This document shows positions 1 to 13,019 of a DNA stretch of 64,000 nucleotides, in pieces. The position numbers and the translations under genes were made by a program. A model generated the notes under the pieces. It searched no databases and had not been told where the DNA came from. It worked only from the letters and a program-made list of their open reading frames with translations. The DNA lies in assembly GCA_940337035.1 (NCBI GenBank), contig CALNHX010001906.1, forward strand, positions 1-64,000, given 5' to 3'. Every line of letters starts with the position of its first letter. Within the stretch, counting starts at the first letter, position 1. This DNA is from Agriotes lineatus (lineage: Eukaryota; Arthropoda; Insecta; Coleoptera; Elateridae).

Positions 1-1395
1 GCTCTGGACCTTATTTTCGGCTGCAATTCTGGTTCGAAAGGTTGAAGTGGCTTGCTACCGCAGCCCTCGGAAATGCTCTTGGTAAAATAATTTTTTTGTT
101 GCGGAAATTGCCACAAACATTCACATATGAACTAGACCACTTGCTTAACACAATTATATAATTCTTGTAGATAAAAATGATTATTTATTATGTAAAAACT
201 TCAATTAAATATGGAGCACAAATCTACATGTCAATTTTATAATTTATTCAATTCTTATCTCATGACGTCCGCTATAAACAAATGCTAATCTAATACTATA
301 CAAACGGAAATCAAATCAAATACATTTTGAAATAAATTTACTTACAAATTATTGAATTCAAGAATTTCTTATATCTAAAATATTGAGCACATTTTTAATT
401 GTCAAAATGTCTCTTTGCACCACTACACGGTTTATTATTTGCTTTGCTCTGTTCACTCGCGTAATTTCACTGATCCTTTTAGAGAGTTCACTTCCTTCAT
501 AAATGCTTTCGATGTCCATCTGTCTGCTTTTTACTCGTTTTTTTTCCTGTCTTGCTGTTTGCTTTTCCCTTGCTTTATCATGTCTTGTCTGCTTCTCACA
601 ATTGCTATTTTCTGTCTTTATCCGTACCTTCTTAATTGCTCTTTGCAACATTATTATTTTTCTGGCTTCTTATACCTTTTTAGATTGTGCACAACTTGAC
701 CAGCTTAGCTATATTGAAATCTACGCTTCATTGTCCTGCACATAGCAAACTTTTTTGTGATTATTCATTTCTTTTGGTTTGGCTATTCATTCTGCACAAA
801 CCTAATATTTAATTAATTTGAACTTCGATTTCAACCCTGTGAAAAACAAGCTTCGCCCTTTGCGTTCCTTACTCAATTCATTTATTAATACTGGCATCTC
901 TTTTCCAATGCATTTACTGAATGAAATTTAAGCTTAGTATTGCAACTACATAAAACACCCCAACTCTGTGCTTATTGACTTGTTTTCTAAAGTGTACTGC
1001 AAACAGAGTAGAGCCTCAGGCATAAGACTATTACAATACATTGCGGCGTGTTTGGTTCTCGGACACAGCTTGACCGTTGCTTCTCCTCAGGTAAAGCCTC
1101 TAATATTGTCACTAGACAGTTTGGATTGTAACCAGCCCAACAAGTTCGATAAAGTATAGCTTGTAACCGAGCCATTTTCCTCAAATAGTAATAAATTTCA
1201 TACCGATCAAAGCAAGCTGCGGCCGGATATTTTATCTTGTAGTCTAGTGCGCCCTTATATGGCGTAAAGTGTTGGATTTCGCAATACTCTAGGCGATAAT
1301 TACACTTCTTTAATTTATTTTTTAATCATTTCTAATTATATCTTGCAGAAGTCTGTGTGCATTGGTTCTTCTTTGTTTGTTACACTAATGATAAT
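1..1395. other. AT-rich intergenic DNA, no gene recognised
   Basis: No feature could be supported here. The open frames are short and overlap on opposite strands. A 97-residue minus-strand frame at 358-651 is lysine- and arginine-rich and faintly resembles the basic linker between endonuclease and RT in insect LINEs, but no catalytic motif is present, so it is not called. Confidence 0.5.
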
Positions 1396-1910
1396 TATTT
1401 TATATTATTACTTCCTTTTACAATAAAGGAAGTATTGGATTCACCCCAAAAATTCGAAATTGAGTTTTCAACAGATCTGGACGTTTTAGAGTCCCCTTAA
1501 CCCAACAAACATGTTTTTGTTTATTGGTCTGTCGGTCTGTCTGTGCGTCTGTCTGTCTGTCTGTCTGTGTGTCTATCTGCCTGTATATGGTGAACAGAAT
1601 ATCTCAAAAACAAAAAGAGGCATGGCGTTGAAACCTCATATATAAGTTTTGTGTACTATGCAGATGCAACAGCAAGCTTTTGAAGAAAAGCGCATAACCG
1701 GAAGTAGGTGTTTACTCTTGTGATTTTTGAGTTTCTTTTAAATTTTTTTTTCAAAAACGGCTCCAACGCTTTTTTCAAACTTTACGTTTTTATTACATTT
1801 TTAATGTGTATTGATGTGAGAAAGGTACTTTTCCAGTTAAATACTTCTAAAATGGGTTTCTTTGGTTTTTTAAATTTTTTTATTAACTCCTATTTTAAAT
1901 AGACACCCGG
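1396..1910. repeat. probable dispersed repeat with GTCT microsatellite
   Basis: A perfect small hairpin (ACTTCCTTT, 6-base loop, AAAGGAAGT) lies at about 1410-1433. A degenerate TGTC/GTCT microsatellite follows at about 1526-1584. After that comes AT-rich sequence containing 'ataaccggaagt', ending near 1902 in 'acacccggta'. The same CACCCGG-TA terminus is seen in two inverted-repeat elements later in the window (18.8 and 24.1 kb), so this may be one end of a related non-autonomous element. No partner end was found, so the boundaries are approximate. Confidence 0.4.
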
Positions 1911-2228
1911 TATATTATTACATTTTTGAATTCAGCTTAAAATTTTAGAGAAAATTAGTCTCTTAAAACTAACGCCCTATTTTGTACCGTTTTTGTAGAA
2001 TTCCTAATTTTTTGAAATTTTTGACAAATGCTTAAAAATTAAAAATCAAAGTTTTGGCTAATTATAGAATTACTGTAAAAGGAAATTGTGTTAGTATATC
2101 ACACCAGATTTTCATCTACTGCTTTCTCTCTGTTTAATAGTTATTATTTACTGATGTAGTTATATAAATTTTATAATTGGGAGTTTTAAAAGATAATAAG
2201 CATAAGCTCGTAAAACTCACATACTATA

Positions 2229-2231
<3 letters not shown>

Positions 2232-2262
<31 letters not shown>
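2232..2262. repeat. (TA)n microsatellite
   Basis: About 15 consecutive TA units, directly downstream, in the minus-strand sense, of the Penelope-like remnant at 2.4-2.9 kb. Confidence 0.9.
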
Positions 2263-2267
<5 letters not shown>

Positions 2268-2384
2268 CGAAGGTTTTCGCGGCTGATATGTATTAAAGGT
2301 AAACATTTCAGGGTGTCATACCGCTTAATAAATTTGAAGATTTCTTCAACTGGTTGAAGAACATCTTGAATGGCGTTTGGGGTT

Positions 2385-2426
2385 GGACGACGTTTCGACG
2401 AAATCACATTCGTCATTTTCAAGTCC
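2385..2426 (-). ncRNA. degenerate hammerhead-ribozyme-like fold of a Penelope-like element
   Basis: On the minus strand the segment reads stem I GGAC, a degenerate CUGANGA-like box, stem II GACGAA/TTCGTC with a short loop, then GAAAC, GTC and the stem I partner GTCC. Penelope-like retroelements are known to carry minimal type I hammerhead ribozymes with this arrangement. The CUGANGA box is altered (it reads CTTGAAAA), so self-cleavage is unlikely. It overlaps the 3' end of the GIY-YIG remnant, as expected for these elements. The fold was drawn by eye. Confidence 0.45.
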
Positions 2427-2910
2427 TTGTAGTCCGGGTTTGGCTTCTAGTTATGCGGCAACACGACGGACTGTCAACTTGATGCACAGCTGACTGAATA
2501 GGTTGTTTATCAATTACTGTGGCAACTAGCATCGAGGGAGCTGTACTGCTAGGACGGATGGCTGGTGTTCGCAGAGAATGGCCGGCCGTTGCTTGTAGTA
2601 ACGTTGGTAACCACGATGCAGGTAATCGGCTTGTGTCGTCGCGGGTGTTCATACAATTCGGACGTTTCACGATTTCGATGGCTTCTCGTATGATGCATGC
2701 GTCTTTGTGTTCGACGCTGGCAATGCTCTTGGTGTTGTCGAAATCAATCTTGTGCGAAGTATCCCATATATGATGCACTAGCGATGAAGTGTGTTCCATC
2801 TTCTTAACATAATTCTGATGTTCCTCCTTGCGTGCCTTTATTCTCCGGTTGGTGTGGCCTATGTAGCTGCTATCGCAATCCCGACACGGTATCTCGTAGA
2901 CTCGTATATA
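2419..2910 (-). pseudogene. Penelope-like element C-terminal GIY-YIG endonuclease remnant
   Basis: A minus-strand open stretch from about 2901 to the stop at 2419 begins with V-Y-E-I-P-C-R-D-C and continues with Y-I-G-H-T-N-R-R-I-K. This is the layout of the GIY-YIG nuclease domain at the C-terminus of Penelope-like elements: a degenerate GIY, a CxxC zinc pair, then YIG and a basic helix. The typical tail follows. The upstream RT domain is absent and the sequence stops at a short TA-rich run, so this is a 5'-truncated copy. It is not the same subfamily as the Penelope-like pair at 30-39 kb, whose GIY-YIG reads V-Y-Q-L-K-C-N-N-C and Y-I-G-Q-T-K. Family assignment is firm. There is no sign of function. 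Confidence 0.8.
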
Positions 2911-2929
2911 TATATATGTCCTCCTCGCG

Positions 2930-5900
2930 CAAGCGTCATCATAGCATAAGCAAAAAGTTTATAATTTGTTTCGAATTCTATTCGACCAGTGTTTGCTACC
3001 TGTAACAGCATATGTACCCAAACCTAAACGATTTTACGAAACAGATAATTACTAAATTAAAATATTATAATAGAGCCCATGGACAGAAGAAACGGACAGA
3101 GAGTTGTCAACAGTAAGTAGATATTACTTAGATTAAAAATTTGGTAGAATAAAAACAATGGTAGAGGCATTCAGACATCTGATTTCAGCTATCCAATGTA
3201 CCCCACTTTGTGTGGGATATCAAACTGAACCTAAAATATAGAATGTATAATGAAAACACACTAATTGTGGAATGAACAATTACTAAAATGTACACATGAG
3301 TGTATTAATTAATAAAGAATTTAATAAATAATTGGATAAAATTACTTACTACATGAGTAGGTAATTAATTATTAAATTCCATGCCAATTAGAACAAGTCT
3401 GCAAATGTCCTTCTTAAAGATAGGTAACCTACGAAGCTGTTTATATTTCCTCAACTGGCTTATATTTTTTCTAATAGCGTTCTCATGTAAAACGTCGACG
3501 ATATCTTTTACGGTATGCGTTTCAACAGACAAGAACGGAATCTTAATAAAATCTTCGCTTGCAGAACACGCATCGTTTTTATTAAATTTTAATTAGATAT
3601 TTAACTTTATATATCTCTCCGTCAAGTTCTGAAATTAAAATCTATGTTTGGGAATCATTATCAGGAATTCTTGGTCTATTTTGTACGTTGAATAAGTATA
3701 CAAATGGTTTTATGAGCTATAATTATTTTTTTTTTAATCTGATATTGCTACTGTTTGTCTATTCATATACTTGGTAACAATATCTTGATGTTTCTGTGAT
3801 GGTTAAGCCTAGTTCTTGGTACTGCTGATTCAATATATCAGTTCTCTTCCTTTTACGATGTTCAATCCAGGTATTGGTTGGTAGCAGCTCTCCACTTGTT
3901 TTATTTTCACCTTTCCTTTGTATGGGCTTATATGTTATGGATTAGGTAGATTTTACTATTTAATAGTTAATTTTGCTTTTTCTTTTTCTATTCTTACTTC
4001 AATTACACCCTTGATTATCTGTGGAGTAAAACAAGCTTAACAGAGTGGTTAGAGTTTATAATCGGTAACTATCGTCAAGTACTAGCCCTATATGATTAGA
4101 ATAGCGAATAATAGCAATTTATTATACAAGACGATAAAGTTAAATTTTATCAACGAGTGAATCATTTAATGGTTCAAGAGTGGATAGTAATAACTGTATC
4201 GTCGTGTATAATGCATTTTTTTTTCTATAACAAGAACTTTAACAATTTCAAAAGAAAATAAGGAAAGTCAATCACATTTTAAAATCTCAGTAGCTAGATT
4301 GGGTTGCTAGGGTAATACGAAGCTGTAATATTTAATTAAAATAAAAGTTAGAAAATTAAATTACTTTATATACCCTTGATGTTAATGTGCTACTTTATTT
4401 ACCGTTGCTGTTAAAGTAACACTTGACTTATTGTTTTGAGTCGATTAAAGCACACTTAACAGTTGCTATAGAAAAAAAAGATTTTTTTGTCGACTCATTA
4501 AAGCTTGTACTGTCTAAGACTCTAAAAAATTTTGACATATATACTTGCCAGGTTATTAAGTAATATAGGAAATGGGGAAAATGCTTTTATTATCATGTTA
4601 TGCCTATCATCGTGGTCGTGTTTATACTCCCAGGTGAGTATGTATATTCTTGGTGAGCTTTGCTCAATTAAGGAGGTGCAATCCAATATATTAAGTCAAG
4701 TGAACGTTAACTTTTAACCCATATTTGCTATACCCTAGTATAACATTGGTAAATCGTGTACTACCTTTAAAGGGGAGGGGGGATAGCACAGCCCTAGCTA
4801 GCTCTATCCTTCGGTAGAATGTGGCGTGAATAAGGACCAGGCAGCGGTTCTTAAGGTTAAGGTTACCGCGCCACGCGTTATACACAACGTAAAACACACA
4901 TCTAACCAAATCCCCACCTACCTTGTATGGCTCTTACTTAAACCTAAACCTCAAAAAAACACTAGCAGGTTCATGAAAAGCCGTAGTATAAATACCCCAA
5001 GAAAATATAAACCAGTAACAGTCAATAAAAAATTTAATATTCGCAAAAGTGTAACAGATAGTCATCGTAACCATATACGAAATATTAAAAACACATCTCA
5101 GATAAAACCTGAAGCTGTTCAGCGATAAACAACAATAATTAAGTAAATTTGAAATCATCCAAGTCAAAATTACATAAATAAATGAATTACTAAAGATTCG
5201 AACACATTGTACAAAACAACAAATTAAAAAACGCTAGCCAGGATGCTATGGCGAAAATTTATATCTGAATACCATGCAAACATCCAGCTAAATAAATGAA
5301 AAAGAACGCACTTCGACCGGCTCACAGTGCTGGTAATATTGAAATTAAAATAAGCCGGATGCTCAAGGTGACACTGCGCAAGAGATTCTGTACAGGGTAC
5401 ATACATGCTTTCAGCTAGTCCCTAGGTGAAAACGCACTAGTGTTTGGCAAAACTTTGAATTATGTTAACACGTGCGGTTTTTTATTCAAAGGCCTCTGTT
5501 TCAAAAATACGCAATTCATAGCATGCAAATTGCCCTTATCGACACAATCAAAACGCTAAAACGCAAATTGCATGTACTTACTGTGGTAGGAGGTGTTTAT
5601 TCAAACGTCCTCGGAAGCAGTTACCAGGAGTGAAGACATCTTCAAAACGTCGCATTCCTGGGTTGAATTTATCTTGCAGGACCTTGACCCAAACCTCGTG
5701 TTGATCCGTACAGAAAGAACTCCAACGGCTACTACAGCCAGGACATTAGGCTGGATGTTAAACGCTTAATTACTATTTAATTAGTACCGAAACAAAGAAA
5801 TAAGTATCTCACCCAAAGATGGAATTCGGGCCTCACGCAATTGGCAAAGGGCATCGCTTGAAGCGTTCGCCATAAATTTTGACATGTAACAATTCAGTGT

Positions 5901-7030
5901 TCACAGCCGTCCTTGACGAGCGCTCGAAATCTAAGCCGGAAATTAGAAAAATTTCAGCCCGGCCTCGTTTCCGCGTTTTTGCGGAAGATTCAACATTTCT
6001 ACACGCTGTTCGCCAGAAATAACGCGTGATATTTATATTAGAGATGCCAGCCAGCATCGAGGAGCGGATCGCAAGAAAAACACAAATTAAATAGGACGTT
6101 ACAATTGCTAACTGTGTTTCAAACCGATTGCCTTCATTTACGCTTCCTAACAATTAGTTCTCGTATCGTTTGCCAATTCTATTTAGCCAAAATAGTCGTA
6201 CAATGGCCACACCACACTGAAACCACCGGTACAACAAATTATGGAAACATAATGTATAATAAGAAGCGGTGTCTCAAAGAGAGAATGACAAAAACCGCTC
6301 CATGTCAACAGTATGCCGAAGTGTTGATAATCGGTTGTTACCATCTCATCTTGTTTGTATTCCTTTGCAATGTAATTCTTTAAAATTATATAGTCAAGGT
6401 ATTGGCGTCTATAGTTATTTTTATTTTGTTGGTGTTAGTATTTCCTCACATATTGAACTGGAGCAGTAAAATAATGAATTTTCATAATAGACTATGTTGC
6501 TACATTTACAAATAGGAAGCAATTGATAACAGAGGCTTTCAAGTTAAATAAGTTGATTTTTGAAGAAATAAGGGTAATGCTAAAGAGACATACGAAATGT
6601 ATATGGTAAAAAATTTGCAACTTAGTTAAAATCAATATAAAGATATTTCGAGCAAAGCAACAATTTCAAGTTTACTCTTAAATGAAATATACCTACAACA
6701 AACACCCCTGTAATAAGAAGTTTTATATGCCATCGAATAACATAAGATTACATTATGTGCGATCATAAACAATGGGTGAATTAACGATAATGTGCCTCGC
6801 ACATGTTGGTCGAGTAGCGAAACAGTTAGTGAAGCATGAGCAGATCACAGAATACCTGGAGATCACAAGGCGTCTTTACAAAGTATCTGGAAGTCTGCAC
6901 GAGTTGGTCAACAGCCTTGGACGAGTTTTCGAGCAATTTTCAAAGTAGTAAAGGAAGCAACCAACACAAATAGAGCTATGGTGAAGGTGTTGATGTAATT
7001 CTGTGTAGAAGCAAACTCATAAAAAGCGAG
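2930..7030. other. intergenic DNA, no gene recognised
   Basis: About 4 kb of AT-rich sequence. The longest plus-strand frame (4826-5128, 100 residues) is very basic, has no motif I recognise and has no convincing codon-use support. A 106-residue minus frame at 5833-6153 is also unrecognised. I see no repeats with clear ends, no tRNA-like fold and no splice-linked exons. Confidence 0.5.
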
Positions 7031-7039
7031 AAGATGAGA

Positions 7040-7485
7040 TAATTGCTAAATTGTACCTTGCATAGCTGAAACGGAATCAACTCCTATCTGTAGGTCAATT
7101 TCCGTTAGAACCATCCCAGGGATTTGCTTGAAGGCTGGATTCCAGCTTCGTCGTTTAGTGTGTCCCGACAAGTGGCAGTTTAGTTTTACAACTCTCTTGG
7201 TTACCACATCTCACCTTTGTTTTAGCTCGGATTTGCTTCTTTCCTATCGCGTAGGGTTATGATGAGCATAGCTCTTTCTATGGCCCATTCTTTGACTTTT
7301 AATTTGTGAATTACATAGGTTTTTAGCGACGATGTCTCACAAGCATAAGTAATGACTGCGAATGTGCATTGTTCATAAAATTTAGTTTTTAGGAATTGTG
7401 GTAGTTGAAAACGTGTTGCAGTTTCCCAATCGCCGCCTGACCTAATTTGATTAGGAGCATTATTATGTCTTTGTCACGTCACTTG
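7040..7485 (-). pseudogene. RTE-like non-LTR retrotransposon, 3' part of RT
   Basis: Reading the minus strand from about 7480, the pieces I-K-L-G-Q-A-A-I-G-K-L-Q and F-Y-E-Q-C-T-F-A-V-I-T-Y-A-C-E-T appear in two adjacent frames, followed by I-E-R-A-M-L-I-I-T-L-R-D-R-K. This matches the region after the RT thumb in RTE-type LINEs, where a 'TYG-ET' strand is followed by an 'AMERxMLxxxLRDR' helix. Frames shift at least twice and stops interrupt the tail. The catalytic RT core is absent, so this is a 5'-truncated, decayed 3' end. The mariner remnant lies about 180 bp to its right. The exact clade is inferred from memory of the family's consensus. Confidence 0.7.
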
Positions 7486-7662
7486 TTCTAAGTTCACATT
7501 GCACAGCGATATGCTCTATTTATGTTAATCCGTTTTATCATCCCATACGTAATTAGTAAAATTTAAAATAGCCCTCTAACGCACTGGTCAATAATTTGTA
7601 TTTCTTTAGATAAGTATTATTTAATATTTTTGAACCCATCATTTAAAGTAATATACGAAGCG

Positions 7663-8540
7663 TATATGAAATGTTCACTAAGAGACGTAGAAAAACCCAA
7701 ATTTAAGGTAAAATCTAATTTATTTTTCAACATACTTTCCTAGGAACTCGATGCATTTATTTCAACGGTTCTCAAAGGCCCATTTTTATAAACCACTCCA
7801 TCAAAGACCTTCAACATAGCTCTTCAATTTCTGGATGACTTTCTAATTTGATTGAAATTACCTAGAAGCCAGAAACTTCTTCAGGTTTGGGAACAAAAAG
7901 TAATCGATGTGATCCACATTCATAAAATACAGTGCGTGGAGAACCAATTAGAAATACAATTTCACAAGTTTTTTGGTAGTGAAGTAGGCGGTATGGCAAG
8001 GGGAGTTATAATGATAACTTTTGCCCTTCAAACAAGGCCTTTTTGCCATCCCCGTCATCCATTTTTCCAGCAATGTACAATAATATTTAGCGTTGATCGT
8101 AGTACGCTTTTTCAATTAGTCACCTAAGATTATACCTTTGCCATCCCCAAGTCGGAGAACCAGGGTGTTTTCACTACATAGATTGTTGTTTGGTTTCAGA
8201 TGTGTAGTGGTGAACCTATGTCTCACCCATAATTACAAATCACCCCATATATATTGGGATATTTCGTAAAAAATCCAAGACATTGGAACTAAAAGTCATT
8301 ACGGGTCCGCCTTTGCTCCGGAAAAGCAAACGTGGCACTAAACTAGCCGAGACCTTATTCATATTTTAAAATGGGTAATTATGTAAGGTTCCCGTTGAGT
8401 TGAAACATATGTGGCCTCAGTTACTTGCCGCACTTTAATAGGATGATTGACCATAGCATGGATTTTCTTGACGGACGTTCACTGCGGGTGTCATCTTCAA
8501 AGCTCTGACGTCCACGGCTAAACAAAAGAGCCTACTTGTT
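7663..8540 (-). mobile_element. mariner-family transposon remnant (transposase pseudogene)
   Basis: On the minus strand the mariner transposase landmarks occur in order. First comes F-E-D-D-T-R-S-E-R-P-S near 8490, then K-V-S-A-R-L-V-P-R-L-L near 8350. The first catalytic block G-E-T-(stop)-V-H-H-Y-T-S-E-T-K-Q-Q-S is near 8200. D-Y-F-L-F-P-N-L-K-K, just after the third catalytic acid in mariners, is near 7890. The C-terminal helix F-E-N-R-(stop)-N-K-C-I-E-F-L-G-K-Y-V-E-K is near 7750. Many stops and frameshifts separate them, so the gene is dead. About 50 bp beyond the stop, at 7663-7700, lies a likely inverted-repeat end ('acgtctcttagtgaac'). The 5' end was not located. Confidence 0.87.
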
Positions 8541-8559
8541 TACTGTTTGTAATGGCGGG

Positions 8560-9325
8560 GACTCTTACCCCAATAGATCGCCGTCCATATTAGGTTTTCA
8601 ATACCTCTAAAGAAGACTAGTTCTTGGGTGTCAAAAAACATCATATATCAATAAATGTAGAGTCGGAGTGCAAGAGAGAAGCGTTGTGACGAAAATACAA
8701 CTATTCCACATTAAGCTTTTCCAGGCACCGTTTGTGCTGCTAGCAAAGAAGGTTGGCTGGGAGGCGACATGTTTACAAATTATTTGTTGAAAACTGTTAT
8801 TCTGGCACTTAGTCCTGAACGTCCTGTCCTATTGTAATAGTTTACGATGGGCATTTAATATATCTGAATATATCTATTCGGGAATATATAATAATATTGA
8901 AACTGCCTCCGGACAGTAGTGAATCACTTCAACCCTTCAGGCTCTTTAAATTAAAATGAGAAGGAAAGTTAATCTCTTAAAACATGTGAGTTAAATAAAA
9001 CTTTTTTACAGTTTTCTCTGGGATCTAAAAAGTTTTTGCACTGAAAGATGAGTGCATTCCAGCAAGTCGAAACTTTGCCACTCAGTTAAATTATTATACC
9101 GGAGGACGTCCTCCCACCAGAAACCCCTACGAATGACCATAAGATTAGTGGATATAGTGGCGACCAATATTACTATCGTGATCAACGTCTAACAGCAGTC
9201 GACGCTGTAGTGTTTACTCCTTAAAAAAACAATAGAAGGACCCAATGGTAGTACAACATCACTCAAGAATTTATTTTTGTCAACCATTCACCAAGTATGG
9301 CCTGGGTAGAAATTTTTAATTTCAG
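8560..9325. other. intergenic DNA, nothing recognised
   Basis: No frame, repeat or element boundary that I can support. The 5' inverted repeat of the neighbouring mariner remnant may lie in the first 150 bp but is not discernible. Confidence 0.45.
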
Positions 9326-9329
9326 AACC

Positions 9330-10545
9330 TTTGCAAAATAACAAAAGACAAATATCAAGTTTGTCAAATCACATCATATGGATCCTGTTAACCCAGAAGA
9401 GTGTAGATAAGAACTTAAATCTGGTGATAACCCAGAGCTTGCACAGACTGTAATGGCGAATGCTTAGATGTTAGCCAGATACTGTACCAACGAAATAATC
9501 AAGCATTTTGTTAATTGGCAATGAAGGAATAAGAAAAAACAAGTATCAAGTACACCAAGTTGTGAAGAGATTCAACTTGAACTGCCATGTTATATAGATT
9601 TCAATAACTCTAAATAACTTTTACAAGAACTTGAATATGGTGACTCTTCAATGTTGTACAAACTGTAACTTTAAATACTAGTAATTAGATGATGTAAAGG
9701 AAGTAATCCGTTTTTTTTGTATGGCGACGGAGAAATGTGATGATGGCTGTAGAGCTAAGTTCATAACAATTTTAGAAACACATTTTCGTTGGCAAAAGTT
9801 CGTGGATTGGACGCATGGGGAATAATGATATGGTTGTTTTTGTCGGACCCTGTTGTTAATAGATTTGGTTCTTTTCTATTGCAGTCTCATTTGAAGACTA
9901 TGGCTTGACCTATTAATGTTTTTTCTGCTTTGGTGGTAGATGAACCAGCTGGACGCGCAATTTACCTTCAATAAATCTATTGTGCTACCTCCAAGTCATG
10001 TGTGTATATGTTTTGTGGGTAGCCTTGTTGCTCTGTGTCATAGACCAGTCTTCAGAGGAGAGCGACGTTAATTGTATCCCAACGTCGAATGGTCAGCCTA
10101 TTAGTTCAAAGATTTAAAAGCAAACAAAAAATCAAGATCAACTGAGAACAAAACAACGACTATCAGTTTTATCAAATATACTGTACCTGAGCCCTCACCT
10201 GAACTGAATATGCTCAGATGTTATCCTGACTGTAACTGACTTGAATACGGTAGCTCCTCAATCTTGTTCAGACTGTAATTGTAAATCCTTGGATGTTAGT
10301 TAAACACTGTACCAAAAAGTAATAAAGATGTTGCTGAAATGGTGACGAAGAAATGCGATGAGTGTTGGAAAACAGAAATAACTAGAAAACACACCTTTTT
10401 GGCAAAGGTGCATATGGATGCCTTAGATGATAGTGATATTGTTATGATTCTTCCAGGACTTGTTATCAATAGACTTGGTTTGTTCCTATTCCAGTGTTAT
10501 TTGAAAGCCATAATTAAACCTATTTATTGATGATAAAAAAATAAG
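9330..10545. repeat. diverged local tandem duplication, unit about 610 bp
   Basis: Two stretches align over about 290 bp at an offset of about 610 bp, at 9630-9925 and 10240-10530. They share 'ttgaatatgg/ttgaatacgg', 'gacggagaaatgtgatga/gacgaagaaatgcgatga', 'aatagatttggt/aatagacttggt' and the end 'acctatt'. A third partial match (cagactgtaat... ttagatg) lies near 9443. Copy 2 contains a short open frame (10339-10530, 63 residues) that copy 1 lacks because of stops. I do not recognise the protein. This could be a degraded tandemly duplicated exon or an unclassified tandem repeat. Confidence 0.6.
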
Positions 10546-10549
10546 AAAA

Positions 10550-13015
10550 CCAAATCCTACAAAAATGTAATGAAGGAATTTCGTTCATCAAATTGTGAAG
10601 GAAAAAAACCTATCCAAATATTCTAAATTGCATTAGAATACTGCAAGCACAGTTTAAAAGCTATAATCAGTCAGAGCTTTGAAGGTTTCTATAAATGTTG
10701 CTTCTGCATATCTATTAATTCACAACACAGTCACTCCGCGTGACACTAACTTAACAAAGGGAGCATAGCTGCCTGAAATTTCACTTTCTGTGGAATTCTC
10801 AGTTTCTTTTTCTTGCTCAACTCGGCTATATGTGAATCGCCTTCTGCTTGTACTCGCTTAGTATGCATGCTGCCTCATTTCGTTTCCTAATTCCATATTA
10901 GTTACTTATTCTGTACATAGTAACATAATGTGTGGCTATTTGAAATGCGTCATTTTGAAGCGAAATTGTACAAAAATTAAACGTGCTCAGTCAGACTCGA
11001 GCTTCCTACCGGCGAATATTTTCACAAAATTAAATTAAGCAAGCATTGTGCAGCAGGTGTACTCGGCTGGACATTCCTTTTATAATAAATCTAGCGGCAG
11101 CACATCTCCGTAAGTAGGTAACATCAGGTATTCCATACTGCACAGTCTCGGAACTTTCCAATTCCTTTATCGGCATAGATTACAAGAGACGCATATTGCT
11201 TGATATTGTAATTTCTATTTTTCAGTATTCAAGCGTTTCTACCATGTAGAGAATTTAGCATCTCGCGGGCGACACCGGAATGGCAGTAAATCTTTCGAAA
11301 CTGGTCCCCGTTAGCCGTTAATAATGGACTCTCCACTTTTACTCTGTTAGCCGAGCAACCTTTTACCGATTCGATAATAGTCTCCAAGCGATGCATTTAA
11401 ACCGTGTTCATCCTTGGATGTTGCAGTGTCAAGGTCAACTCAATTATTGTCAATCGCTTTCTCCCTGAACTTCGGATTTGATAAAAATGTGTGTTAGCCG
11501 GAATGTGCCCGTGCCAGCTGCTATTGATCAATTTCACTGCTCTGTGAACTTTACAAGTTTGTAATTGACCTAGTGTTAGAATATTCCAAATTGCTAGTTT
11601 TGCTGTGTTTCCAATTATTTTTAAATAAAGAGTTACTACGAATTTCTAGATTTGAATAATACACTACACTGTCTTTAAATTGGTATTCAAAAATAGGTAC
11701 AGTAAACAAAAATTCTTCCAAACGGAATTCAGTTTTAAAATATTGCTTTTTAAGTGTTTTAAAAGTCTTTCTTCGCTTAAATGCGGTAAAATGTGGTAAT
11801 TTGGGGACTGCCTCTAAGGCCTTCTCCATCCCTTTACGTATTTACAACGTCCAGGGCTTGTTGTATCCACCCCCGACTGTTTTGCTAAATTTCTCAGTCG
11901 CTAGGATGACTAAACCATCTACGTATCCTAAGGGTACTTCCCATCCTTTGTTACTGTATATCCTCGGCAGCCTGTCCATGAGAAGACTCTACAACAGAAG
12001 AAAGGAAACTCACCCTGTGGACAACTCGCTTTGACCTGCTCTCTGCTAGGGTCTCGTAAAGTAGCTATGTGTATAGCACCCTACCTCTTAGTATGCAGTC
12101 TATCCACCTGCAGCCTCAGATTTTGAATGTTGCACAACTCGAAAATTTGATGTTACTGGTAAAGATTTGCCTAATTCTTATTGTTATTCGATTAATCAAA
12201 ATAAATCAAACCACAAAATGAGACCAGTATTCAACCACGACTGCAAAAAACAGTCGAACTCACAGCCCAAATAATACTCACCTTCCGTGTTCGGCCTCTA
12301 GCTTAAATTAATCCATGCTCTAAGAAACGAGCAGGCATCGGCTGGGTCAAATAAAGAATAATGTACCAATAGTAGACAATAATAATGAGGTTTAATAGTT
12401 AAACTGTTTCAATACAATAAAAAAATTAAAACATCTCAAGAACTATGAAACAAAGTTTATTTCATTCTACTTATTATTCGACGTTTCTGCAAACAAAGTT
12501 GCCATTACCAAAAACTGTACGTACGTTACATTTGTACGTTACATTTACAAAGTTCAGGGTTTTCACGCCGGCATCAATATCTTTTTACTAATAATAGGAC
12601 AAACATAAGAAAGGGGAGTTTAAGATTTTGCACTCCAGCATCGAAAGTGTTGAGAATTTACGAATAATGAATAAAATAAACTTCGCTTTATTACCCTTAA
12701 AGTTTTAATTTTTAACGGTTATCCTATAAACCCAGGAAAGGTGGATAGTTATTAGAAGCAATAAAGTAAAGAAAGTAATTTAGATGTTTGAATACAGCTA
12801 AATATAACAAAAATGAAATGAAATTGGTCAATGTAAAAGAACATGAGGTTAAATGGTACAATAAAGTTTAAAATCGGTAGATAAATGTTAAGCTGGGTAG
12901 CTAAATTTAAAACGACCAAAGAGGTTACATGTTAATAAAATAAGCCTAACTACGTTAGGCATAAAAATAAAGTGCAATAAGGAAAAATTTATTTTGAAAG
13001 AAAGGGCCCAAGGGT
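10550..13015. other. intergenic DNA, no gene recognised
   Basis: No supported features. A 92-residue minus frame (11551-11829) and a 77-residue plus frame (11801-12034) have no recognisable motifs. A short direct repeat of 'gtacgttacattt' occurs near 12520-12555. Confidence 0.45.
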
Positions 13016-13019
13016 CGTA

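Noticed and set aside
358..651. Basic 97-residue minus frame resembling a LINE linker
   Set aside because: Only low-complexity K/R similarity; no endonuclease or RT motif nearby.
2231..2422. 63-residue minus frame ending in repeated I-Y
   Set aside because: It is the shifted-frame continuation of the Penelope-like remnant and then a translated TA microsatellite.
2519..2773. 84-residue plus frame
   Set aside because: Antisense shadow of the GIY-YIG remnant, which has family motifs on the minus strand.
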